This document shows positions 18,414-26,253 of a stretch of DNA of 64,000 nt, in pieces. The notes beneath the pieces are model-generated. The model saw only the letters and a list, made by a program, of their open reading frames with translations, had not been told where the DNA came from and ran no database searches. The stretch's first letter is position 1, and each line of letters begins with the position of its first letter. The position numbers were made by a program, and so were the translations under genes. This DNA is from Microbacterium aurugineum (GTDB lineage Bacteria; Actinomycetota; Actinomycetes; Actinomycetales; Microbacteriaceae): positions 1,922,001 to 1,986,000 of the forward strand of contig NZ_CP078078.1 of NCBI RefSeq assembly GCF_023101205.1, given 5' to 3'.

Positions 18414-18590
18414 ATGAGCACCGAAGAAGGCGCCTCCTCGTCTGAGGAGATGAAGCGCAAGTTCAAGGAAGCGCTCGAGAAGAAGAACGCGCACCAGCGG
18501 CAGGGCGAGGCACACCTCGACGGCGATTCCGCCGTCCACAGCGCGCACGCCCCGCAGACCCGGCGCGAGTTCCGACGCAAGAGCGGTTGA
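18414..18590 (+). CDS. DUF5302 small protein
   Basis: 58-residue hydrophilic protein, charged throughout. The family pattern is clear: an acidic Ser/Glu start, an amphipathic KRKFKEALEKKNAHQ helix, GEAHLDGDS, then HSAHAPQTRREFRRKSG at the C-terminus. DUF5302 proteins are widespread in Actinomycetota and have no known function to my knowledge. ATG 18414 is six bases after TAGGCT (18402-18407), so leaderless transcription is likely. It is a stand-alone gene closed by a strong hairpin. Confidence 0.88.
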   Translation: MSTEEGASSSEEMKRKFKEALEKKNAHQRQGEAHLDGDSAVHSAHAPQTRREFRRKSG

Positions 18591-18597
18591 CCGCGCG

Positions 18598-18630
18598 GAT
18601 GCGGGAGTCCATTCCTCGGACTCCCGCATC
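18598..18630. terminator. Bidirectional terminator, DUF5302 / dicarboxylate carrier
   Basis: GATGCGGGAGTCC (18598-18610) and GGACTCCCGCATC (18618-18630) form a perfect 13-bp stem with a seven-base loop, followed on the plus strand by a pyrimidine-rich CCTCTCTCCTTCTTTC. It sits between convergent genes and can serve both. Confidence 0.85.
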
Positions 18631-18648
18631 CCTCTCTCCTTCTTTCGA

Positions 18649-20088
18649 TCAGGCGCTTCCGGCCCGCATCCGAGCGCGCTCCTCTTTCGCCGCCATCTCC
18701 GTGAGAGCCGCCTCGCGCAGGTCCTGGACATCGGCCCCTTGCGACCCGCCCGATGTCGCGTGCGCGTCCACCCCATCGAGCAGCGATTCGTCGAACGGCA
18801 GCTCGCCGCCGAGGACCCGGCGCACGCGCGCCCGGTCGATCTGCTTCGTCCAGGTGCCGATCAGGAGCGTAGCCACAGCGTTGCCGGTGAAGTTCGTGAG
18901 GGCGCGACCCTCGGACATGAAGCGGTCGATGCCGACGATCACCCCGACGCCGTCGACGAGATCGGGACGATAGGCCTGCAGACCACCGGCGAGCGTCGCC
19001 AGCCCTGCGCCGGTGACCCCGGCTGCGCCCTTGCTCGCGATGATCATGAACACCAGCAGTCCGATCTGCTCGCCGATCGACATCGGCTGCCCCATCCCGG
19101 TCGCGATGAACAGCGATGCCATGGTCAGGTAGATCGCCGTGCCGTCGAGATTGAACGAGTATCCCGTCGGAACCGTGATGCCGACCACCGGCTTGGAGAC
19201 GCCGACGAACTCCATCTTCGCGATCAGACGCGGGAGCGCGGACTCCGAGGAAGAGGTACCGACGATCAGGAGGTACTCCCGTCCCAGGTACTTCATGAGC
19301 GAGAAGATGTTCACCCGAGCCACCGTCCAGAGCAGCGCTCCCAAGACCACGACGATGAACAGGATGCACGTGATGTAGAACGCACCCATCAGGATGCCCA
19401 GGCTCCAGATCGCTGCGATCCCGGTCTTGCCCACCACCGCCGCGATCGCACCGAACGCCCCGATCGGGGCCAGCCACAGGATCATCCCGAGAATGCGGAA
19501 CACGAGCTTCTGGAGTTGCTTGACCGCCTCCATGATGGGTGCCCCGCGCTCACCGAGCCCCTGCAGCGCGAAGCCGACGAGGAGCGCGATGAACAGCACC
19601 TGCAGCACACTCTCACCGGTGAAGGCCGAGAAGAACGTGGTCGGGATGATACCCAGGATGAACTCCTGCGTCGTCTTCGCCTCCGTGTCGGCCGCGTCAT
19701 AGGTCGCGGAGGCCATGTCCAGTCCGGCGCCGGGGTGGATGATGTTGCCCACGAGCAGTCCGATCGCGAGTGCGAACGTCGACATCACCATGAAGTAGAG
19801 CAGTGCCAGCCCGCCGATCTTGCCCACGGTCGCGGCCTTGGCGATGGAGCCGACCCCGACGACGATCGTGCAGAAGATGATCGGCGCGATCATCATCTTG
19901 ATCAGCGCGACGAAGCCCTTGCCGAGAGCTTCGAACCCCTGGCCGATCTCCGGCCAGACCAGACCCACCACGGCACCGAGCACCACGGCGATCAGGACGG
20001 ACACGTAGAGCCACGTATGCCTGTCCCACGCGTGCTTCCCCCGTCGCCAGTTGAACTTCGGGAGTGCGAATCCTGTCGTGAGCGCCAT
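18649..20088 (-). CDS. dctA: C4-dicarboxylate/cation symporter (DctA family)
   Basis: 479-residue dicarboxylate/amino acid:cation symporter (DAACS). About eight membrane helices plus re-entrant loops; signature segments IKMMIAPIIFCTIVVGV, GTSSSESALPRL, VPTGYSFNLDGTAIYLT and GIDRFMSEGRALTNFTGNAVATL are intact. The likely substrates are succinate, fumarate and malate; glutamate or aspartate are possible in the same family. ATG 20088 has an AGGAGG ribosome-binding site. It is divergent from a CitA/DcuS-type kinase gene 143 bases away, strongly suggesting that this two-component pair controls it. Confidence 0.94.
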   Translation of the reverse strand: MALTTGFALPKFNWRRGKHAWDRHTWLYVSVLIAVVLGAVVGLVWPEIGQGFEALGKGFVALIKMMIAPIIFCTIVVGVGSIAKAATVGKIGGLALLYFMVMSTFALAIGLLVGNIIHPGAGLDMASATYDAADTEAKTTQEFILGIIPTTFFSAFTGESVLQVLFIALLVGFALQGLGERGAPIMEAVKQLQKLVFRILGMILWLAPIGAFGAIAAVVGKTGIAAIWSLGILMGAFYITCILFIVVVLGALLWTVARVNIFSLMKYLGREYLLIVGTSSSESALPRLIAKMEFVGVSKPVVGITVPTGYSFNLDGTAIYLTMASLFIATGMGQPMSIGEQIGLLVFMIIASKGAAGVTGAGLATLAGGLQAYRPDLVDGVGVIVGIDRFMSEGRALTNFTGNAVATLLIGTWTKQIDRARVRRVLGGELPFDESLLDGVDAHATSGGSQGADVQDLREAALTEMAAKEERARMRAGSA

Positions 20089-20122
20089 GCGTCCTCCTTG
20101 ATCGTCGACGTCGTCGTCCGGT

Positions 20123-20140
20123 GGCGGCTGCGGTGCCGCC
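20123..20140 (-). repeat. Small hairpin in the dctA leader
   Basis: GGCGGC and GCCGCC flank a six-base loop 35 bases upstream of the dctA start. It may be a leader structure; a regulatory role is unproven. Confidence 0.4.
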
Positions 20141-20231
20141 GATCGGGTCCCAGAGTCGCCGACTTCGCGGCGCAGCACGATTTGTGGTCGTATTGGTCTC
20201 GGCACGGACCATCGACGATCGGAGGCACGCG

Positions 20232-21518
20232 ATGACGCGCACCTCCCCCGGGCGCAGCACCGCCTCTCGCGTGTTCTTCGTGCTGCTCGGCGCGACCGTC
20301 GTGATCGGCGTGCTGGTGGCCGGTTTCCTCGTCGTGGAGGCCCAACGGGCGCTCCGGACCGAGGCGGAGCGGGTCACGGCTGCCACCGCGGAGGCCCTGG
20401 CGGTCTCGCCGGTGGTCGTGGCCGGGCTCGCCGGCACGGACGCCGAGGCAGCCTCCGACGTGCTCGAGCCCTACACGCTGGACGTGATCGCGCGCGCGGA
20501 CCTCGACTTCATCACGATCATGACGCCCGACGGCATCCGGATCACGCACCCCGATCCGGCACAGATCGGCAAACGCTACCTCGGAACGATCCCGACCGCC
20601 GCCCGCAGCCTCACAGAGGTCTTCACCGGCACGCTCGGACCGTCCGTGCGGACGATCGTGCCCGTGACCGCCGTAGACGGAGAGGTGATCGGGTGGGTCT
20701 CGGCCGGCGTCACGACCGAGACCATCAGCGACACCCTGATCCGCCGGCTGCCCCTCACCCTCGGCATCACCGCCGGGCTGATCGCACTCGGCGCGGCCGG
20801 GGCCGTGATCGCGCGGCGGGCGACGCGGCGCATCACTGGAGATCTTCCGCCGGGGCAGCTGCGAGATGCGGTCTCTTCTTACGAGTCGATCCGTACGCTC
20901 GGCGATGCCCTCCGCGCCCAGACCCATGAACACGGGAACCGGATGCATGCCGCCGTCGCCCTGCTCGAGCTGGGTCGCAGCGCCGAAGCCATCGAGATCC
21001 TGACCGAGACGTCTCGCCAGAGTCAATCTCTCGTCGATCAGGTCACGGCGCGGCGTCACGGCGACCCGGCCGTCGGTGCGCTGCTCCTCGGGAAAGCGTC
21101 GCAGGCCAAAGAGCGTGGCATCGACTGGCGCGTGCACATCGAGCCGGAGACTCCGCGTACCCCGCTCTCGCCGGTCGACGCCGTCTCGGTGCTCGGCAAC
21201 CTCGTGGACAACGCGATGGATGCGGCCGCCGAGTCCGAGGATCGCTGGGTGCGGGTGTCCCTGCGCTCCGGGGAGGAAGGTGAGGTGGTGCTCGAGGTCT
21301 CCGACAGCGGCCCGGGTATCCCGCGAGCCCAGCAGGACCGGATCTTCGAACAGGGCTACTCGACCAAGCCCGCGGACGCCCAGGGACGAGGCGTCGGCTT
21401 GGCACTCGTGCGGTCCGTGGTCACCGGAGCAGGCGGCACGGTCTCGATCAGTGACGGGCCGACGACGTTCCGCGTCGTCCTGCCCGCAGCGACCGGGCCG
21501 CGGAGGTCACGCCCATGA
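20232..21518 (+). CDS. CitA/DcuS-type sensor histidine kinase
   Basis: 428-residue membrane sensor. Helix 1 (about 13-36), an extracellular PAS-like domain (about 40-175, with FITIMTPDGIRITHPDPAQIGKRY), helix 2 (about 177-200), then the kinase. The phosphoacceptor is H232 in THEHGNRMHAAVALLELG, the short H-box of CitA/DcuS kinases, followed by NLVDNAMDAA (N box) and DSGPGIP/GRGVGLAL (ATP lid). The PAS region resembles a C4-dicarboxylate or citrate sensor. ATG 20232 has a GGAGG site. Its stop overlaps the response-regulator start by four bases, and dctA is divergent upstream. Confidence 0.93.
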   Translation: MTRTSPGRSTASRVFFVLLGATVVIGVLVAGFLVVEAQRALRTEAERVTAATAEALAVSPVVVAGLAGTDAEAASDVLEPYTLDVIARADLDFITIMTPDGIRITHPDPAQIGKRYLGTIPTAARSLTEVFTGTLGPSVRTIVPVTAVDGEVIGWVSAGVTTETISDTLIRRLPLTLGITAGLIALGAAGAVIARRATRRITGDLPPGQLRDAVSSYESIRTLGDALRAQTHEHGNRMHAAVALLELGRSAEAIEILTETSRQSQSLVDQVTARRHGDPAVGALLLGKASQAKERGIDWRVHIEPETPRTPLSPVDAVSVLGNLVDNAMDAAAESEDRWVRVSLRSGEEGEVVLEVSDSGPGIPRAQQDRIFEQGYSTKPADAQGRGVGLALVRSVVTGAGGTVSISDGPTTFRVVLPAATGPRRSRP

Positions 21519-22210
21519 TCCGCACGCTGCTCGTCGACGACGATGCCCTCACGCTCGAACTCCACCGCGACTACCTGGCCCGCCTCGACGGGTTCATCGT
21601 CGCCGGAGAGTGCAGCAGCGCCCGCGCAGCCTTGAACGCGGTGCTCGATCGGCCCGGCGCCGCTGCCTTCGACCTCGTCCTGCTCGACATCACCATGCCG
21701 GACGGGTCGGGGATCGATGTGCTGCGGACGCTGCGTGCTCGGGCGGAAGCCACCGACGTCATCGCGATCACCGGGGTGCGCGACGCCGAGACCGTCCGTC
21801 AGATGGCGGCCCTCGGCGTCTACCACTACCTGATCAAGCCGTTCCCGTTCGCCGTGTTCCAGGAGCGGATGGACGGGTACCGCGCCCATCGGGAGCAGGC
21901 CACGACGACCGCAGGCGAAGCGACGCAGGCGGAGGTCGACGCCCTCCTCGGCCGTGCCACGGGCACGGTCGCCGTGCCGAAGGGCCTGTCCGTCGCGTCG
22001 CTCGAGAAGATCAGCGCCGTGTTGCGGACCTCCGGCCCGCTGTCGGCACGGGAGGCCGCCGAACGGCTCGGGATGTCCCGGGTCGCCGCGCGTCGGTACC
22101 TCGAGCACCTCGTGGCGGAGGGCGTGCTCACGCGGGCGGCGCGCTACGGGACGCGCGGACGCCCGGAGACCGAGTACGACTGGAAGCGGCGGACCGGACC
22201 GACCGCCTGA
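21515..22210 (+). CDS. CitB/DcuR-type response regulator
   Basis: 231-residue regulator: receiver domain with acidic pocket LLVDDD (5-10), phosphoacceptor D58 in LLDITMPDG and the conserved Lys in LIKPFPF near 113, then a winged helix (REAAERLGMSRVAARRYLEHLVAEGVL) and a GRPETEYDW tail. This architecture is typical of partners of CitA/DcuS kinases. It is translationally coupled to the kinase (ATGA). The most plausible target is the divergent dctA promoter; autoregulation is possible. The kinase-regulator-carrier set forms a self-contained dicarboxylate uptake module. Confidence 0.93.
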   Translation: MIRTLLVDDDALTLELHRDYLARLDGFIVAGECSSARAALNAVLDRPGAAAFDLVLLDITMPDGSGIDVLRTLRARAEATDVIAITGVRDAETVRQMAALGVYHYLIKPFPFAVFQERMDGYRAHREQATTTAGEATQAEVDALLGRATGTVAVPKGLSVASLEKISAVLRTSGPLSAREAAERLGMSRVAARRYLEHLVAEGVLTRAARYGTRGRPETEYDWKRRTGPTA

Positions 22211-22243
22211 CCGTCACCCGTCAGGGGCGAGTCGTGCTCCGGC

Positions 22244-22888
22244 TCACTCGCCGGCCAGCCCGCCCAGCATGTGCCCGAACGAGCGCCCCTCGCCCAGGTA
22301 CGTGGCGGGGTCGTACGGGTCTTCGACCGTCGTCTCCGCCCGACGGATGATCGCCTCTGCGAGCTCTCTGGCTCCTCGCTCCACACGCTTGCCGAGCGGA
22401 GCCACATCGTCGCCGGAACCACCCCAGTCGCTCGACGCGGCGAACACCCCGGTCGAGACGGCATCGGCGTGGAGGTAGGCGAAGAGCGGCCGGATGGCGT
22501 AGTCGATCGCGAGAGAGTGTCGCGCCGTGCCGGCGTTCGCACCGATCAGCACGGGCTTGCCCCGGAGGGAATCCGGGTCGAGCACATCGATGAACGACTT
22601 GAAGAGCCCCGAGTAGCTCGTCGAGAAGATCGGCGTCACCGCGATGAGAGCGTCGGCCGAGACCACGGTGTTGATCGCGGTCTCGAGCGCAGGCGGTGCG
22701 AAGCCGGTGAGCATGTTGTTGGTGATGTCGTGTGCGTAGTCGCGAAGCTCGATGACATCGACACTCGCCTGGATGTCCTGCTCGGCGAGCGCCTTGACGG
22801 TCTCGGTCGCGAGCCGGTCGGCGAGCATCCGCGTGGAGGACGGGTTCGACAGGCCGGCGGAGACGACGGCGATACGACGCGTGGTCAT
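22244..22888 (-). CDS. NAD(P)H-dependent FMN reductase (CE1759 type)
   Basis: 214-residue flavodoxin-fold reductase of the NADPH-dependent FMN reductase family: IAVVSAGLSNPSSTRMLADRL (FMN phosphate loop), ALIAVTPIFSTSYSGLFKSFIDVLD, and LIGANAGTARHSLAI. It would supply FMNH2 to the monooxygenase encoded just upstream; only one base separates that stop codon from this ATG, so they are one operon. The pairing and both sequences match the CE1758/CE1759 pair known in corynebacteria and relatives. The reductant preference is not readable. Confidence 0.93.
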   Translation of the reverse strand: MTTRRIAVVSAGLSNPSSTRMLADRLATETVKALAEQDIQASVDVIELRDYAHDITNNMLTGFAPPALETAINTVVSADALIAVTPIFSTSYSGLFKSFIDVLDPDSLRGKPVLIGANAGTARHSLAIDYAIRPLFAYLHADAVSTGVFAASSDWGGSGDDVAPLGKRVERGARELAEAIIRRAETTVEDPYDPATYLGEGRSFGHMLGGLAGE

Positions 22889-22889
22889 C

Positions 22890-24116
22890 TCACGCCTCCT
22901 TCCGGCCGAGCCCGAATGCCGCGCCGGCGGGGGCAGGAGAGTCCTGATACGGCGAGTCGCCGGTCAGGTTGTCACCGCGGTTGGCGCCGGGACGGGCCTG
23001 ACGGGTCGGCCCGTCCCCGAACTCGGCCTTGACGCGTGCCGCGTGGGTCGGCGCGTCGGGTACCGCGGCAGGACGGTCGTTCGCGAGTTCCTTGCGGAGC
23101 ACGGGCACGACCTCGGAGCCGAGGATGTCGAGCTGCTCCAGCACCGTCTTCAGCGGCAGGCCCGCGTGATCGATCAGGAACAGCTGTCGCTGGTAGTCGC
23201 CGTAGTGCTCCCGCATGGCGGCGTAGCGGTCGATGACCTGTTGCGGGGAGCCGACGGTGAGCGGAGTCATCTCGGTGAAGTCCTCCATGCTCGGCCCGTG
23301 GCCGTAGACCGGCGCGTTGTCGAAGTATGGACGGAACCGGTTGACCGCGTCCTGCGAGTTCGCAGCCATGAACACCTGTCCGCCCAGACCCACGATGGCC
23401 TGCTCCCTGGTCCCGTGGCCGTAGTGCTCAAAGCGCTGCCGGTACAGCTCGATCAGGCGCTGGTAGTGCTCCTTCGGCCAGAAGATGTTGTTCGCGAAGA
23501 AGCCGTCACCGTAGTAGGCGGCCTGCTCCGCGATCTCCGGGGTGCGGATGGACCCGTGCCAGACGAACGGCGGGATGCCGTCGAGCGGACGAGGCGTCGA
23601 GGTGAAGCCCTGCAACGGAGTGCGGAACTTCCCCTCCCAGTCGACCACGTCCTCACGCCACAGCTTGTGCAGCAGCGCGTAGTTCTCGATCGCGAGCGGG
23701 AGTCCCTGACGGATGTCCTGCCCGAACCAGGGATACACCGGTCCGGTGTTGCCGCGGCCGAGCATGAGGTCCATGCGGCCGTCGGACACGTGCTGGAGCA
23801 TCGCGTACTCCTCGGCGATGCGCACGGGGTCGTTCGTGGTGATGAGCGTCGTCGACGTGGAGACGATGAGGCGCTCGGTCTGCGCGGCCAGTGCCGCCAG
23901 GAAGGTCGTGGGGCTGGAGGACCAGAACGGCGGGTTGTGGTGCTCGCCGATGGCGAAGACGTCGAGTCCGACCTCTTCCGCGTGGACGGCGATGGCCGTC
24001 GTCGCCTTGATGCGCTCCTGCTCGCTGGGGGTGATGCCGGTGAGGGGGTCGCGGGTGATGTCGCTGACCGACATGATGCCGAACTGCATCGCCTGCGCGC
24101 CTGACTGCTCGCTCAT
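22890..24116 (-). CDS. Luciferase-like FMN-dependent monooxygenase (CE1758 type)
   Basis: 408-residue bacterial-luciferase-fold monooxygenase. Family landmarks include VFAIGEHHNPPFWSSSPTTFLAALAAQT, LISTSTTLITTNDPVRIAEEYAMLQHVSDGR in the barrel and MLGRGNTGPVYPWFGQD. It uses FMNH2 and O2 on an unknown substrate, with reductant from the coupled FMN reductase. Residues beyond 360 form a Pro/Gly/Arg-rich tail. ATG 24116 has a GGAG site. Upstream is a TTGACA/TAGAAC promoter containing a palindrome shared with the yceI promoter, so it is probably under a dedicated regulator. Confidence 0.93.
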   Translation of the reverse strand: MSEQSGAQAMQFGIMSVSDITRDPLTGITPSEQERIKATTAIAVHAEEVGLDVFAIGEHHNPPFWSSSPTTFLAALAAQTERLIVSTSTTLITTNDPVRIAEEYAMLQHVSDGRMDLMLGRGNTGPVYPWFGQDIRQGLPLAIENYALLHKLWREDVVDWEGKFRTPLQGFTSTPRPLDGIPPFVWHGSIRTPEIAEQAAYYGDGFFANNIFWPKEHYQRLIELYRQRFEHYGHGTREQAIVGLGGQVFMAANSQDAVNRFRPYFDNAPVYGHGPSMEDFTEMTPLTVGSPQQVIDRYAAMREHYGDYQRQLFLIDHAGLPLKTVLEQLDILGSEVVPVLRKELANDRPAAVPDAPTHAARVKAEFGDGPTRQARPGANRGDNLTGDSPYQDSPAPAGAAFGLGRKEA

Positions 24117-24135
24117 GATTGCTCCGTGTTCTCCG

Positions 24136-24158
24136 AACCGGATGACTCGCATCCGGTT
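24136..24158 (-). repeat. Inverted repeat in the monooxygenase leader
   Basis: AACCGGAT and ATCCGGTT, perfect 8-base arms around a seven-base loop, lie between the predicted -10 box and the ribosome-binding site. It could be a leader hairpin or a second operator half. Confidence 0.5.
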
Positions 24159-24185
24159 CTATTCACTTGAATGTAACTGTGTCAA
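24156..24185 (-). promoter_or_regulatory. Promoter with palindromic operator, monooxygenase operon
   Basis: TTGACA (24185-24180) and TAGAAC (24161-24156) are 18 bases apart. The spacer holds ATTCA-CT-TGAAT (24161-24172), and the wider 15-mer attcacttgaatgta (24161-24175) recurs with one change at the yceI promoter in the same register. A repressor bound here would block RNA polymerase. Confidence 0.6.
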
Positions 24186-24227
24186 CGCGCTCACAGCAAC
24201 TTTATTCCCGGGCTGTAATCTCGGACG

Positions 24228-25367
24228 ATGAGCAGTACCGGCGCCGACCTCACAGGGCCCACCACAGGTTCGATCCCGCGACGAAGACGGCGCGTGCCGT
24301 TCTGGGACAACGCACGATACTTGTGCATCGTGCTCGTCGTCCTCGGACACGCGATACAACGCCTCACCTACGACTCCGACATCGCGTTCGCCCTCTATCT
24401 CGCGCTGTACGCGTTCCACATGCCGGCGTTCGCGATCATCTCCGGGTACTTCTCCAAGTCCGGCTCCCCCACCAAGACGCAGATGGCCCGGGTGATCACG
24501 GACATCATCCTCCCCTACGTGATCTTCGAGACGCTCTGGACCCTCACCAAGTGGGCCGTGGAAGGCGAGGCATCGCCCAACTTCACGAAGCCGAGCTGGA
24601 CGCTCTGGTTCCTCCTCGCCCTCGGCATCTTCCGCCTGATCCTCCCCTACCTCGCGCTGCTGCGCTGGCCGTTGCTGTGGACCGTCCTGATCTCGATCGG
24701 CTCGGGCTATCTCCCGAACGTCAACAGCACCTTCTCCCTGTCCCGCACGCTCGGACTCCTCCCGTTCTTCGCGCTCGGCTGGTGGCTCCACGAGCATGAC
24801 ATCGTCGATCGACTGCGGTTGCTCGACTTCCGCCCGTGGTGGATCCGCGCTGCCGCGGTCGCCGTCCTCGCCGCAACGGGCTGGGCGGCCTGGAACTGGC
24901 TGCCCCTCTGGCAGGCCATCGACCTTCGACACTGGCTGTTCTATGAGGACGCCTACTCCGATCTGGGCGGCGACCAGTGGTGGGCGGGCGGGATCCGGAT
25001 CGCCCTGATGCTGCTGGCCGTCGTGCTGTGCGCGGCGTTCTTCCTCCTGATCCCCCGCGGTTCGTATTGGTGGACCTCCTTCGGTCAGTACACGATGTAC
25101 GTCTACCTGCTGCACTCCTTCGTGCTTTATCCGTTCCGCGAGACAGGCGTCCTCCGAGACCTCGAACCCACCTGGCTCTGGCTGCCTCTGGTCACCGCAC
25201 TCTCCGTGCTCGTCGCACTTCTGCTCGCGACCCGGCCGGTGCGCTGGGTCTTCCGCCCGCTGATCGAACCGCGCCCGGGGTGGCTCTTCGCCGACCCCGA
25301 GCTCACTCGACGGGAAGGGCGTCGCAACGATCCCACCGGCTCGCGGCGTCCGCGTCCGACCTCGTGA
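24228..25367 (+). CDS. Membrane acyltransferase (acyltransferase 3 family)
   Basis: 379-residue polytopic protein with about ten membrane helices. The N-terminal FWDNARYLCIVLVVLGHAIQRL, with the conserved His in VLGHA, and AFHMPAFAIISGYFSK are hallmarks of acyltransferase 3 (OafA/fucose O-acetylase-like) proteins, which acylate sugars at the membrane. The acceptor is unknown; cell-wall or exported glycans are plausible. ATG 24228 follows TAATCT (24216-24221) by six bases, so it is likely leaderless. The next gene starts at or within a few bases of its stop, so they are probably co-expressed. Confidence 0.9.
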   Translation: MSSTGADLTGPTTGSIPRRRRRVPFWDNARYLCIVLVVLGHAIQRLTYDSDIAFALYLALYAFHMPAFAIISGYFSKSGSPTKTQMARVITDIILPYVIFETLWTLTKWAVEGEASPNFTKPSWTLWFLLALGIFRLILPYLALLRWPLLWTVLISIGSGYLPNVNSTFSLSRTLGLLPFFALGWWLHEHDIVDRLRLLDFRPWWIRAAAVAVLAATGWAAWNWLPLWQAIDLRHWLFYEDAYSDLGGDQWWAGGIRIALMLLAVVLCAAFFLLIPRGSYWWTSFGQYTMYVYLLHSFVLYPFRETGVLRDLEPTWLWLPLVTALSVLVALLLATRPVRWVFRPLIEPRPGWLFADPELTRREGRRNDPTGSRRPRPTS

Positions 25368-25372
25368 CGGCC

Positions 25373-26251
25373 ATGAGCGTGGCGCACACCGTGCGCGACA
25401 GCATCGTGGAGGCAGCCACGCTCTCCGGCTTCGGCGCACACGGACTGCACGTGCGCATCGGCGACGCCGAGGCCGAGCACCGGTGGACCGCCGACGTCCG
25501 GGAAGACGTGCACTCCGTCGCGAAGGGCGTCTGCGTCCTGGGCGCTGCCCTCGCCGCCGACGAGGGGCTGGTCGACGTCGACGAACCGGTGGTCGCCTCT
25601 CTTCCCGACTTCGCGCACGGTGAGGGGGTCGACGAGGTGACGCTGCGCCATCTCCTGACGATGTCGAGCGGGATCGATCTCCCCTGGTCGGAGACCCTGA
25701 TGACGGATTGGCCCGACCTGGCGCGCGAGTTCCTCCGACGCCCATCACGCGGGCGCGTCTTCCAGTACTCCAACGCGAGCACCTACACCGCGATGACGGC
25801 TCTCGCGGCGCGAGTGGGCGACGTGGGCGAGTATCTGGATGCGCGGCTCTTCGCTCCGCTCGGCATCTCCGACGTCGCCTGGGCACGCTGCCCGAACGGA
25901 CGCATCGAAGCCGGCGGCGGCCTCCCCCTTCGTACGAACGAGATGGCGCGCATCGGGCTGCTGATCCGAGACCGCGGGCAGTGGCGAGGGAGACGGCTGG
26001 TGTCGCCGGAGTGGATCGACGCGATGCATGAGGATGCCGTCGTCGCCGGCGAGAACCCCGGATACGACCGCTATGGGCTCGCGGGATGGGGCGGCCCCGG
26101 CCCTGCGTGGCGGCTGCATGGAGCGTACGGTCAGCTCCTGATCTTCCTCGACGACGCGGTCGTGACGATCAGCGCGAACGACCATGCCGGTGCCGACGCG
26201 ATGGCGGCCTCGGTGGTCGCGATCCTCGAGGACGCCCTGCCGACGCCCTGA
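25373..26251 (+). CDS. Serine hydrolase, beta-lactamase fold
   Basis: 292-residue class C beta-lactamase/penicillin-binding-protein-fold hydrolase. The catalytic S48-V-A-K51 tetrad, Y132-S-N134, and a late HGAYG (about 248-252) replacing the KTG strand motif are all in place. No signal peptide or membrane anchor is visible, so a cytoplasmic esterase or amidase is more likely than a secreted lactamase. GTG 25364, overlapping the acyltransferase stop by four bases, is an alternative in-frame start nine bases earlier. It converges on efeB with only two bases between stops. Confidence 0.88.
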   Translation: MSVAHTVRDSIVEAATLSGFGAHGLHVRIGDAEAEHRWTADVREDVHSVAKGVCVLGAALAADEGLVDVDEPVVASLPDFAHGEGVDEVTLRHLLTMSSGIDLPWSETLMTDWPDLAREFLRRPSRGRVFQYSNASTYTAMTALAARVGDVGEYLDARLFAPLGISDVAWARCPNGRIEAGGGLPLRTNEMARIGLLIRDRGQWRGRRLVSPEWIDAMHEDAVVAGENPGYDRYGLAGWGGPGPAWRLHGAYGQLLIFLDDAVVTISANDHAGADAMAASVVAILEDALPTP

Positions 26252-26253
26252 GG

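Noticed and set aside
24159..25886. Minus-strand frame opposite the acyltransferase and serine hydrolase
   Set aside because: Arg-rich low-complexity translation; the plus-strand genes carry clear catalytic motifs and a promoter.
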